Below, in pieces: positions 1 to 7,185 of a DNA stretch of 64,000 bases; within the stretch, counting starts at the first letter, position 1, and the number at the start of each line of letters is the position of its first letter. The notes beneath the pieces are model-generated. The model saw only the letters and a program-made list of their open reading frames with translations, searched no databases and had not been told where the DNA came from. Position numbers and translations under genes: made by a program. The stretch spans positions 124,001 through 188,000 of the forward strand of contig JAZKHY010000004.1 of the NCBI GenBank assembly GCA_040385105.1, in the 5' to 3' direction. The DNA comes from JACMQX01 sp040385105. GTDB lineage: Bacteria; Pseudomonadota; Gammaproteobacteria; Burkholderiales; Burkholderiaceae_C.

Positions 1-187
1 GCGGCTGGCCCAGCGCGCTTTCCAGCTCATGCAGCATCTTGGTGGCAGCCGGCTGGCTCAGGCCCAGCGCGCCGGCCGCAGCACGCAGCGTGCGGTGGTC
101 CTTGATGGCCAGGATGAGCGCAATCTGCCGCATGCGCAGCCGGTTGAGCAGTTGCGGCGTGCTGTCCTGCGTATCAATGGAGCCCAT
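1..187 (-). CDS. LysR-family transcriptional regulator, N-terminal part only (cut by window start)
   Basis: Reading leftward from an ATG at 187, the frame is open to the window edge and gives about 62 residues. The segment is a LysR winged helix-turn-helix: a leucine/arginine-rich first helix, then RAAAGALGLSQPAATKMLHE, the usual recognition-helix pattern of the family. The effector domain lies outside the window. The gene is divergent from the sugar-acid operon that begins at 299. LysR regulators normally control the adjacent divergent operon in response to a pathway intermediate, so it is the likely regulator of the genes at 299-4510. The fold is clear; the ligand is unknown. Confidence 0.9.
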   Translation of the reverse strand, partial: MGSIDTQDSTPQLLNRLRMRQIALILAIKDHRTLRAAAGALGLSQPAATKMLHELESALGQP

Positions 188-298
188 GATTGATTACCTC
201 AGGTTATTTTTCGATCAAATACTTTCAGTTTACGGGAATCAATCAGGCGCCTACGATCAGTCCCAGCCGATTCATTCAAACCAGCCGGAGACAAATTC
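188..298. promoter_or_regulatory. Divergent control region, LysR gene / sugar-acid operon
   Basis: This 111-base gap is AT-rich relative to its flanks. It contains an 8-base inverted repeat, GATTGATT at 188-195 and AATCAATC at 237-244, and between the arms a LysR-style T-N11-A motif with ATTT and AAAT arms near 208-222. A Shine-Dalgarno GGAG precedes the ATG at 299. The layout fits a LysR operator controlling both directions. Binding is inferred from the position and symmetry only. Confidence 0.5.
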
Positions 299-1267
299 AT
301 GAACAGACGTATTGCCATTGCGGGCGCAGCATTGCTCGCCCTGGGCGCCACCACAGCGCATGCACAGGCGCAGGCCTGGCCCAACCGGCCGGTGAAAATC
401 CTTGTCGGCTCCGCGCCCGGCGGCGGCACAGACGCCATGGCCCGCGCCGTGGCTGACCGCCTCGGCCCGCTGCTGGGCCAGCCGGTGGTGGCAGAAAACC
501 GCCCCGGCGCTTCCAACACACTGGCAGCGGACGCCACCGCCAAGTCCACCGACGGCCACACCATGGTGATGGGCGTGGTCACGGCGCATGCCATTGCGCC
601 GCACCTGCTCAAGCTGGGCTACGACACCAACAAGGACCTGGTCCCGGTCGTGTTCGTGGGCGCGGTGCCCAATGTGCTCGTGGTCAGCAACAGCGTGGCG
701 GCCGACTCGGTGCCATCGCTCGTCAAGCTGGCCAAGGCCTCGCCCGGCAAGCTGAACTACGCCAGCAGCGGCGCCGGCAGCACCCAGCACATCGCCGCAG
801 AAGTGTTCAAGGACGCGGCCGGCGCAGACATCGCCCATGTGCCGTACAAGGGCTCCGGCCCGGCGCTGATCGACCTGATCGGCGGCCAGGTGCAGATGAG
901 CTTTGACACCATGCCCTCGGTCATCGGTCACATCAAGGGCGGCAAGATCCGCGCGCTCGCCGTCACGACCGCCAAGCGCAACCCGCAGCTGCCCAATGTG
1001 CCGACGATGGCCGAGCAGGGCATGCCGGGCGTCGAGATCAGCGCCTGGTATGGCATCTACATGCCGTCGTCCACGCCGAAAGCGGTGCAGGACAAGGTCC
1101 ACGAGATGGTGACCCAGGTGCTGGCCATGCCCGAGACCAGGACGCGGCTGGAGGCTGTGGGCGCAGAAATCACTCCGATGACGCAGGCGCAGTTCGCGCA
1201 GTTCCAGGCGGCCGAGTACAAGCGCTTCGGCGACATCATCAAGAAGAACAACATCCGCCTGGATTGA
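299..1267 (+). CDS. Bug/TctC-family periplasmic solute-binding protein
   Basis: The 322-residue product starts with an export signal (MNRRIAIAGAALLALGATTA, cleavage after AHAQA) followed by the Bug-family start WPNRPVKILVGSAPGGGTDA. Family marks include the G-rich loop near residue 40, the LNYASSGAGSTQHIA segment and VPYKGSGPALIDLIGG. Bug proteins are periplasmic receptors for carboxylates, usually paired with TctA/TctB membrane subunits, and neither subunit is in the window. The start has a GGAGA ribosome site. Being first in the operon, it probably captures the sugar acid handled by the enzymes that follow at 1274-4510. The exact ligand is not readable from sequence. Confidence 0.92.
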   Translation: MNRRIAIAGAALLALGATTAHAQAQAWPNRPVKILVGSAPGGGTDAMARAVADRLGPLLGQPVVAENRPGASNTLAADATAKSTDGHTMVMGVVTAHAIAPHLLKLGYDTNKDLVPVVFVGAVPNVLVVSNSVAADSVPSLVKLAKASPGKLNYASSGAGSTQHIAAEVFKDAAGADIAHVPYKGSGPALIDLIGGQVQMSFDTMPSVIGHIKGGKIRALAVTTAKRNPQLPNVPTMAEQGMPGVEISAWYGIYMPSSTPKAVQDKVHEMVTQVLAMPETRTRLEAVGAEITPMTQAQFAQFQAAEYKRFGDIIKKNNIRLD

Positions 1268-1273
1268 TTCCCC

Positions 1274-2353
1274 ATGAGCCATCCTGACCTGCCGGCCAAC
1301 CTGCCCGTTGTGGCGCTCACCCTGGGCGACCCCGCCGGCATCGGCTCCGAACTGATCGCGCGCCTGCTGGCGAAGCCCGAGGCCATGGCCCTGGCCAACA
1401 TCGTGCTGGTGGGCGACCGCTGGCTGTGGAAAGACGGGCAGAACATCGCGGGCCTCAGCGTTGCCACTGACGAAGTGCAGTCCCTGGCCCAGGTGCGCGG
1501 GCGCAGCAGCACTGCACGCCCCGCATTCCTGGCGGTGGACACCATCACGCCCGTCATGGTTCACCGCGGCAAGGCCGAGCCTGCGGGCGGCCAGTCGGTG
1601 CTCAAGGTGCTGGACCAGTGCATGGATGCGACGCTGGCGGGCCAGCTCGATGCCATCTGCTTTGCCCCGCTGAACAAGCAGGCGATGAAGACCGGCGGCA
1701 TGCAGCATGAGGACGAACTGCACCACTTTGCAGAGCACCTGGGCGTGACGGGCTACTTCTGCGAATTCAACACACTGGGCGAGCTGTGGACGTCGCGCAT
1801 CTCGTCGCATGTGCCGCTCAAAGACGTGGCCAGCTACCTGAGCGTGGAGCGCATCCAGCAGGCTTCAGAGCTGATCTACCGCTCGCTGCTGGCCACCGGC
1901 ATCCGCAACCCGAAGGTGGCCATTGCCGCATTCAACCCGCATGGCGGCGACGGCGGCGTCTGCGGCCGCGAAGAGATCGACATCATCGGGCCGGCCGTCA
2001 AGGCCCTGCAGGCCCGCGAGTGGCCGACCGAAGCGCCTTTCCACGGGCCGTTTCCGGCCGACACGATTTTCCTGAAGGCGCAGGCAGGCGAGTACCAGGC
2101 CATTGTGACCATGTACCACGACCAGGGCCAGATCGCCATCAAGCTGCTGGGCTTCAGCCGCGGGGTGACGGTGCAGGGCGGGCTGCCCATTCCCATCACA
2201 ACACCTGCGCATGGAACTGCGTACGACATTGCCGGCCAGGGCAAGGCCAGCGCCGAGGCGATGTGGCAGGCCTTCAGCATTGCCAGCCGCATGGGCCGCG
2301 CCCACCGCGCGGCGCAGGCCGGCCAGCCCGCGACCGCCGCCACCACCGCCTGA
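1274..2353 (+). CDS. PdxA-family NAD-dependent beta-hydroxyacid dehydrogenase/decarboxylase
   Basis: The 359-residue protein has the PdxA hallmarks: GDPAGIG at residues 18-24, an NPHGGDGG loop, YHDQG with His near 282, and HGTAYDIAG with His near 313, these last two being metal ligands in the family. Classical PdxA oxidises and decarboxylates 4-phosphohydroxy-L-threonine. Relatives act in threonate/erythronate catabolism (PdxA2) and on the terephthalate diol (TphB). It starts 6 bases after the Bug stop and precedes an enolase-family dehydratase and an aldolase-fold lyase, so a catabolic role on a sugar acid is likelier than vitamin B6 synthesis. The usual TGHTE motif is altered to HEDELHHFAEH, consistent with a divergent substrate. 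Confidence 0.85.
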   Translation: MSHPDLPANLPVVALTLGDPAGIGSELIARLLAKPEAMALANIVLVGDRWLWKDGQNIAGLSVATDEVQSLAQVRGRSSTARPAFLAVDTITPVMVHRGKAEPAGGQSVLKVLDQCMDATLAGQLDAICFAPLNKQAMKTGGMQHEDELHHFAEHLGVTGYFCEFNTLGELWTSRISSHVPLKDVASYLSVERIQQASELIYRSLLATGIRNPKVAIAAFNPHGGDGGVCGREEIDIIGPAVKALQAREWPTEAPFHGPFPADTIFLKAQAGEYQAIVTMYHDQGQIAIKLLGFSRGVTVQGGLPIPITTPAHGTAYDIAGQGKASAEAMWQAFSIASRMGRAHRAAQAGQPATAATTA

Positions 2354-2386
2354 ATCTTTTTCCATTCACCAACATCTCTGACCAAC

Positions 2387-3559
2387 ATGAAGATCAAATC
2401 CGTACGCGCCCGCGTGTTCCAGTGGAAGGGCAAGACCGTTCCGCCCCAGGGCAACTTCTGCTCCAACGCCATGGACCTGGTGTACTCCAACACCGAAACC
2501 ATGAGCACCTTCCGCTTCCACTCCTGGACAGTGGTGGAGATAGAGACCGACGATGGCATCGTGGGTCTCGGCAACGTGGCGCTCGCGCCGGCCATCGCCA
2601 AGGCCATCATCGACCAGTACCTCACCCCCCTCATCGTCGGCCAGGACCCGTGGGACTATGAATACCTGTGGCAGCGCATGTACCGCGCAACGCATGCCTG
2701 GGGCCGCAAGGGCGTGACCATGGCCGCCATCTCGGCCATCGACCTGGCCATCTGGGACATCCTGGGCAAGTCGGTCAACAAGCCGGTGTTCAAGCTGTTG
2801 GGCGGCCGGACCAAGGAGAAGATCCCCTGCTATTACTCCAAGCTCTACCGCACCGACCTCAAGGCGATGCAGGACGAGGCGCAGAAGTACCTGGATCAGG
2901 GCTTCACCATGTTCAAGTCGCGCTTTGGCTACGGCCCGGCGCATGGCACCAAGGGCGTGGCGGAGAACCTCAAGGCGGTGGAAGCGCTGCGCGAAGTCAT
3001 CGGCTATGACAACGACCTGATGCTGGAGTGCTACATGGGCTGGAACGTCGAGTACGCCAAGCGCATGCTGCCCAAGCTCGAGAAGTTCCAGCCGCGCTGG
3101 GTGGAGGAACCCGTGATCGCGGATGACATCGACGGCTATGCAGAGCTGAACGCCTTCACCAGCATCCCCATCTCGGGTGGCGAGCATGAGTTCTCGCTCT
3201 ACGGCTTCAAGCAACTGCTGGAGCGCAAGGCGGTGAGCGTGGTGCAGTACGACACCAACCGCGTGGGCGGCATCACTGCGGCGCACAAGATCAATGCGCT
3301 GTGCGAGGCGTATTCAGTGCCGGTCATCCCGCATGCCGGGCAGATGCACAATTACCACCTCACCATGAGCACGATTGCCTCGCCGATGGCCGAGTACTTC
3401 CCGATGTTCGATGTGGAAGTGGGCAACGAACTGTTCTACTACATCTTTGACGGCGAGCCGGTAGCCGAGAACGGCTTCCTGCAGCTCGATGACAACAAGC
3501 CGGGCCTCGGGCTGACGCTGAAAACCGAGTTCCTCAAGGACTTCGACATCATCGAATAA
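2387..3559 (+). CDS. Enolase-superfamily dehydratase, L-rhamnonate dehydratase-like
   Basis: This 390-residue mandelate racemase/muconate lactonizing enzyme family member has three carboxylate metal ligands at about Glu214 (LMLECYM), Glu240 (WVEEP) and Glu266 (GGEHE), and a catalytic His near 316 (VIPHAGQ). The FKSRFGYGPAHG and SPMAEYFP segments resemble the L-rhamnonate dehydratase group. Such enzymes remove water from an aldonic acid to give a 2-keto-3-deoxy acid. The next gene encodes a lyase of the type that processes 2-keto-3-deoxy acids, so the pair forms consecutive steps. The exact aldonate is inferred only from similarity and could be arabonate, rhamnonate or fuconate. Confidence 0.85.
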   Translation: MKIKSVRARVFQWKGKTVPPQGNFCSNAMDLVYSNTETMSTFRFHSWTVVEIETDDGIVGLGNVALAPAIAKAIIDQYLTPLIVGQDPWDYEYLWQRMYRATHAWGRKGVTMAAISAIDLAIWDILGKSVNKPVFKLLGGRTKEKIPCYYSKLYRTDLKAMQDEAQKYLDQGFTMFKSRFGYGPAHGTKGVAENLKAVEALREVIGYDNDLMLECYMGWNVEYAKRMLPKLEKFQPRWVEEPVIADDIDGYAELNAFTSIPISGGEHEFSLYGFKQLLERKAVSVVQYDTNRVGGITAAHKINALCEAYSVPVIPHAGQMHNYHLTMSTIASPMAEYFPMFDVEVGNELFYYIFDGEPVAENGFLQLDDNKPGLGLTLKTEFLKDFDIIE

Positions 3560-3568
3560 GCTGTTGCC

Positions 3569-4510
3569 ATGACGACTCCCCAGCCTACCCGTACCACGCC
3601 CCGCTACCAGGGCCTGTTCCCTGTCGTGCCGACGCCCTTCACCGAAAGCGGCGAGCTGGACCTGGCCAGCCAGAAGCGCGCGGTTGACTTCATGATCGAC
3701 GCAGGCTCCGACGGCCTGTGCATCCTGGCCAACTTCTCCGAGCAGTTCCTCATTGCCGACGACGAGCGTGAAGTGCTGACGCGCACGATCCTCGAACATG
3801 TGGCAGGCCGGGTGCCGGTGATCGTCACCACCACGCACTTCAGCACCCGCGTCTGCGCCGAACGCAGCAAACGCGCGCAAGACATGGGCGCCGCCATGCT
3901 GATGGTGATGCCGCCCTACCACGGCGCCACCTTCCGCGTGGGCGAGCCGCAGATTTACGAGTTCTATGCGCGGCTGTCGGATGCGGTGAACATTCCCATC
4001 ATGATCCAGGACGCGCCGGCGGCCGGCACGCCGCTGTCGGCAGCGTTCCTCGCGCGGATGGCCAAAGAGATCGAGCATGTGGCCTACTTCAAGATCGAGA
4101 CGGCCAGCGCGGCCGCCAAGCTGCGCGAGCTGATCCGCCTGGGTGGAGACGCCATTGAAGGCCCGTGGGACGGCGAAGAAGCCATCACGCTGCTACCCGA
4201 CCTTGACGCGGGCGCAACCGGCGCGATGACGGGCGGCGGATTCCCTGACGGCATCCGGCCCATACTCGAAGCGTACAGAGCCGGAAATCGCGACGAAGCC
4301 ATCACCGCCTATGAACGCTGGCTGCCGCTGATCAACATCGAGAACCGCCAGTGCGGGCCGCTAGCGGCCAAGTCGCTGATGAAAGAAGGCGGCGTGATCG
4401 CCTGCGAGGCACCGCGCCACCCTTTTCCTGCCATGAACCCGCATAGCCGTGCGCTGCTCATTGAGACGGCAAAGCGGCTGGATGCGATGGTTTTGCGCTG
4501 GACTCGCTGA
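3569..4510 (+). CDS. DHDPS-family lyase, L-2-keto-3-deoxyarabonate dehydratase-like
   Basis: The 313-residue TIM-barrel protein belongs to the dihydrodipicolinate synthase/N-acetylneuraminate lyase family. The Schiff-base lysine is near residue 175 in HVAYFKIET. GLCILANFSEQF replaces the usual GTTGE entry, and IEGPWDGEEAITLLPDL plus GATGAMTGGGFPDG are typical of the L-2-keto-3-deoxyarabonate dehydratase group, as far as I recall those sequences. These enzymes convert the deoxy-keto acid to 2-ketoglutarate semialdehyde. It is the last gene of the operon, 9 bases after the dehydratase. A 2-keto-3-deoxy acid aldolase function is the main alternative. Confidence 0.82.
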   Translation: MTTPQPTRTTPRYQGLFPVVPTPFTESGELDLASQKRAVDFMIDAGSDGLCILANFSEQFLIADDEREVLTRTILEHVAGRVPVIVTTTHFSTRVCAERSKRAQDMGAAMLMVMPPYHGATFRVGEPQIYEFYARLSDAVNIPIMIQDAPAAGTPLSAAFLARMAKEIEHVAYFKIETASAAAKLRELIRLGGDAIEGPWDGEEAITLLPDLDAGATGAMTGGGFPDGIRPILEAYRAGNRDEAITAYERWLPLINIENRQCGPLAAKSLMKEGGVIACEAPRHPFPAMNPHSRALLIETAKRLDAMVLRWTR

Positions 4511-4547
4511 ATGCCATCGCGGCGAAAAAACACCCGTTAAACTCACA

Positions 4548-4757
4548 CCGTCTCGCAAGAGACACGGGCTTGGCGGCCCGACACAACGCGTTGTACTCCG
4601 CGCGGCCCCGCAACGGGTCGCGCGGTTTCCTGTACAGCGCGCACGGCTCCCATTAGGCGGGCCGTGCGGGAGTCCCGCAAGGGGCTGCTGGTCTTGTGTC
4701 CGGTCCGCCAACCTGCACGGTCTGCCGCCTTCATCTTTTGATCTGAAGGCGGCAGGT
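4548..4757 (+). ncRNA. Candidate structured RNA element (possibly phage C4-type)
   Basis: Five nested or consecutive stems occupy this 210-base stretch. GTCTC/GAGAC closes a GCAA tetraloop (4550-4563). A long-range pairing joins TTGGCGG (4570-4576) to CCGCCAA (4705-4711) and GACACAA (4580-4586) to TTGTGTC (4694-4700). Inside it lie CCGCGCG/CGCGCGG (4598-4625), GCACGGC/GCCGTGC (4641-4667) and CCC-GCAA-GGG (4674-4683). A 12-bp perfect hairpin (4722-4755) follows. This density of GNRA loops and long pairing is typical of ornate ncRNA. It reminds me of C4 antisense RNA elements seen before small prophage genes, but I cannot run a covariance model. It could instead be the 5' leader of the small gene at 4786. 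Confidence 0.5.
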
Positions 4758-4785
4758 TCTTACAAGTCTGGAACCGGAGCCCCGC

Positions 4786-5019
4786 ATGTCTGATGACGCC
4801 CTCGCCCACCTCAAGTCCGAGATTTCCCAGTTTGCCAACGCCGTTGACCGGCTGCGTGACATGATCATTGCCTACAAGGCGGCGTCGATGTCAGACGTTG
4901 TCGAAACCGACTCGCTCTACTGGCCGCACCTGCTGGAGACACTGCAGGAGATGATTCCCAGTGACGAGGGCTTGAACAGGGCGTTGATCAGGATGCACAA
5001 AGCAGCTGCAGCGCGATAG
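4786..5019 (+). CDS. Small hypothetical protein
   Basis: The 77-residue, mostly helical, acidic protein has no motif I recognise. The ATG is preceded by GGAG at a good distance (AACCGGAGCCCCGC), and codon use looks like the neighbours. It contains a central DSLYWPHLLETLQEM stretch and an alanine-rich end. It sits directly downstream of the structured element at 4548-4757 and may be controlled by it. A small regulatory or phage-derived protein is possible, but no function is claimed. Confidence 0.65.
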   Translation: MSDDALAHLKSEISQFANAVDRLRDMIIAYKAASMSDVVETDSLYWPHLLETLQEMIPSDEGLNRALIRMHKAAAAR

Positions 5020-5044
5020 CTCCTGCCGGCGGCGCGGCACAGTC

Positions 5045-5521
5045 TTATGAGCGTGTCCGCGCGCGCAACAACTCCATCGCCGCATTGGCCAACGCCTGCA
5101 GGTCGGCCAGTTGCGCCTGCGTCACTTCATGCGGCTTCATGTCATACACGCAGAGCGTTCCAACCGTCTGCTCATTGACCGTGAGGCGCGCTGCGGCATA
5201 AAAGCGGATGTTCGGCGGGCCTGCAACCAGCGGGTGCGAGGCAAACCGCGCATCGAGCGTGGTGTCATTGACGGCGACAAGATCGTCCGTTGTGCCAAAG
5301 AACACTTCGCAGAACGAAGTTTCCGCCGGCGACTCCTCCATCGGCAGCCCGATGCAGCTCTTGAACCAGTCACGCTCGGCGTCCAGCAGGTTCACCATGG
5401 CAATCGGCACATCCAGGCTTTGCGCCACTAGCCGTGTCAGGTCGTCATAGACGCGCTCGGGCGCTGTGTCCAGCAGCGCGAGCTGCTTCAGCTGGAGCAG
5501 CCGGTCGGGGGTTTTGCGCAT
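5045..5521 (-). CDS. GAF-domain protein
   Basis: The frame can start at GTG 5569, but ATG 5521 (MRKTPDRLLQL) is preferred and gives 158 residues. It is a stand-alone GAF domain: RLVAQSLDVPIAMVNLLDAERDWFKS, then a Cys/Glu-containing FCEVFF, and RFYAAARLTVNEQTVGTLCVYD, the pattern of small GAF proteins often fused to GGDEF or kinase modules. No output domain is present, so it may bind a small ligand and act by protein contact. There is no Shine-Dalgarno before 5521. A promoter-like TATACT lies so close that the mRNA may be leaderless (see the separate entry). Confidence 0.82.
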   Translation of the reverse strand: MRKTPDRLLQLKQLALLDTAPERVYDDLTRLVAQSLDVPIAMVNLLDAERDWFKSCIGLPMEESPAETSFCEVFFGTTDDLVAVNDTTLDARFASHPLVAGPPNIRFYAAARLTVNEQTVGTLCVYDMKPHEVTQAQLADLQALANAAMELLRARTRS

Positions 5522-5527
5522 GGGGAA

Positions 5528-5556
5528 AGTATAGGGCGGTGCGGCAATGCTGTTGG
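5528..5556 (-). promoter_or_regulatory. Candidate promoter giving a leaderless GAF mRNA
   Basis: On the minus strand CCAACA (5551-5556) and TATACT (5528-5533) are separated by exactly 17 bases. Transcription would begin about 6-7 bases past the -10, at or next to the ATG at 5521. The -10 matches consensus well, the -35 only half. If the GTG at 5569 were the true start, this promoter would lie inside the gene. Confidence 0.45.
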
Positions 5557-5597
5557 TCACCTGCCGCACAGACGATCACCCGAGGTTTCGCAATAGC

Positions 5598-5640
5598 TTG
5601 CAATCGCCGGGCATGACCATTATATTTAGCATGTAAATAT
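5598..5640 (+). promoter_or_regulatory. Promoter with overlapping operator of the AbiE-like operon
   Basis: TTGCAA (5598-5603), a 17-base spacer and TATATT (5621-5626) form a good sigma-70 promoter 28 bases before the toxin ATG. The -10 lies inside a perfect inverted repeat, ATATTTA (5622-5628) and TAAATAT (5634-5640). AbiEi-type antitoxins repress their own operons through inverted repeats, so this is a likely autoregulatory site. The patch is strikingly AT-rich against the high-GC background. Confidence 0.65.
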
Positions 5641-5653
5641 CAAAAATTGATAC

Positions 5654-6469
5654 ATGAGTGCTTTATACAGTCCTTCCGAAAAAGGTTTTGACGACCGCCT
5701 GACCGCCATCGACCGGTGCCAGGTCGCCTTGCTGCGCGAAATCGTCAACCAGTATGGACCACGACTGATTCTCAAGGGCGGCATGGCCATGCGAGCCGTC
5801 TTCGGCAGCATGCGGCTGACCAAGGACATCGACTTCGACCGCGAGCCTTCGATGTCCCTTGAGAGCGCAAAAAGCGGCCTTCCCAAAACGCTCGTCCGGG
5901 CCGCATCGGTAGCCGGCATCCGCCGGCCGGAAGCCGAGGTGACCAAGCTCACCGCAACCACCATACGCGCGCGCCTGGCCGGTGAAACGAACGGCGGTGT
6001 ACCGCTGCGCTTCGAGGTAGAGGTCTCCGGCAGGGGAAATCTGAACGCAGGCGAAAGACGCAGGGAAACGGTGGTGCCGCCCTCTTCCTATGGCATGGCG
6101 CCGTTTCTGGTGGAGTCCTGGTCTGGCGACATGCTGGCCGCCATGAAAGTAGCCGCCGCCATGTCCGAAGCACGCAACGTGCCTCGGGACATCTATGACC
6201 TCTACGACCTGCTCAATGCAGGCGTGAATCCGGCCAGCCTGCTTTCTTCCGCACCGGCCGCAGACCTGGAGCGCATCCAGGCCGGCGCTACCAACAAACT
6301 CGACGGGATCGGCTTTGCGCTGGCGCGGGAAGAACTCCTGCCCTACCTGCCCCCTGACATACGGCAAACGCTGGACGAAGAACGTTGGCTCGAGTACACG
6401 CTGGCTGTGGGTGAAGCTGTGGAACGCTGGGCCGGCGAGGCATTGCTGCTCAAAGGCATGCCGCCATGA
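5654..6469 (+). CDS. AbiEii/AbiGii-family nucleotidyltransferase toxin
   Basis: This 271-residue protein carries the nucleotidyltransferase signature of AbiEii toxins: LKGGMAMRAVFGSMRLTKDIDFD at about residues 40-62 includes the GG/GS motif and the Asp58-x-Asp60 metal pair. A central RDIYDLYDLL segment is also typical. In characterised AbiE systems the toxin transfers nucleotides to RNA and arrests growth, giving phage resistance by abortive infection. The gene overlaps the antitoxin start by 4 bases, so translation is coupled. Unlike most AbiE loci, the toxin is encoded first. The family is clear; activity is not tested. Confidence 0.85.
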   Translation: MSALYSPSEKGFDDRLTAIDRCQVALLREIVNQYGPRLILKGGMAMRAVFGSMRLTKDIDFDREPSMSLESAKSGLPKTLVRAASVAGIRRPEAEVTKLTATTIRARLAGETNGGVPLRFEVEVSGRGNLNAGERRRETVVPPSSYGMAPFLVESWSGDMLAAMKVAAAMSEARNVPRDIYDLYDLLNAGVNPASLLSSAPAADLERIQAGATNKLDGIGFALAREELLPYLPPDIRQTLDEERWLEYTLAVGEAVERWAGEALLLKGMPP

Positions 6470-7185
6470 GGCCCGAATGGAAGCTTGAAGCCGAAGCACG
6501 GCTCATGAGCCCCGACACACCGGCTGTGCTGACCACCGGCATGGTCGAGATGCTGGCTAGCGCCGGTACGACGGGCGCGCCCTCCAGGCCCACCATCCAG
6601 CGCTGGCTCAAGGACCTTGTGCAGTCCCAAAAGCTGCGGCCGGTCATCAAGGGCGTCTACCTCAACCGCCTGGGCCACCGCGACGTGAGCCCGGCTGCCG
6701 CCGCGCAGTCGGTGCGCACCCGCAGCATCGTCAGCCTCGCATGGGTGCTGGAGCAGGCGGGACTGACCAACAACTTCGGCGATACGGTCACCTGCGTCAT
6801 CCCCATCGAGGCGGGCTGGGCAACGCCGCAGGTGTCCGACCGCAGGACGCAGGCCGGCACCTTCCGCTTCTTCGCGATGCCGGCGCATTTGAATGATGAG
6901 CGGGCGGGCAAGCATGACGACCTGCAGGATGCCAGGTTTGACTACCGGCGCGCAACGCCCGAGAAGGCATTGCTGGACTGGATCTACCTGGGCGCCTCGC
7001 CCCGCAGCCGGATGACGCGCCCGCCATTCGATCTGGAGATCGAGCCGATGAATGTGGCCCGGCTCAAGCGGCTGGCGAAAGGCATGGGGATTGCGCCGCT
7101 GCTTGAAAGCTGGCGTGACGAACGTGCACGCTATCAGGCCGACCCGGAAGTCCGGGACAACGCTTCGTCCTGGCTGAAGTTCTAG
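6466..7185 (+). CDS. AbiEi-like antitoxin / winged-helix transcriptional regulator
   Basis: The 239-residue protein begins with a winged-helix region (about residues 15-70: PSRPTIQRWLKDLVQSQKL, then KGVYLN, as in AbiEi N-termini). A larger domain follows with RSIVSLAWVLEQAGL and RRATPEKALLDWIYLG, the latter like the AbiEi C-terminal signature. AbiEi neutralises AbiEii and represses the operon. It starts inside the toxin stop (ATGA overlap) and its end overlaps the convergent CaiB gene by 4 bases. Assignment rests on both the motifs and the neighbouring toxin. Confidence 0.8.
   Translation: MRPEWKLEAEARLMSPDTPAVLTTGMVEMLASAGTTGAPSRPTIQRWLKDLVQSQKLRPVIKGVYLNRLGHRDVSPAAAAQSVRTRSIVSLAWVLEQAGLTNNFGDTVTCVIPIEAGWATPQVSDRRTQAGTFRFFAMPAHLNDERAGKHDDLQDARFDYRRATPEKALLDWIYLGASPRSRMTRPPFDLEIEPMNVARLKRLAKGMGIAPLLESWRDERARYQADPEVRDNASSWLKF

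Noticed and set aside
272..1810. A long open frame of about 512 codons on the minus strand
   Set aside because: It lies antisense to the Bug and PdxA genes, which have strong family motifs, and its own translation is low-complexity His/Arg/Gly as expected of high-GC shadow frames.
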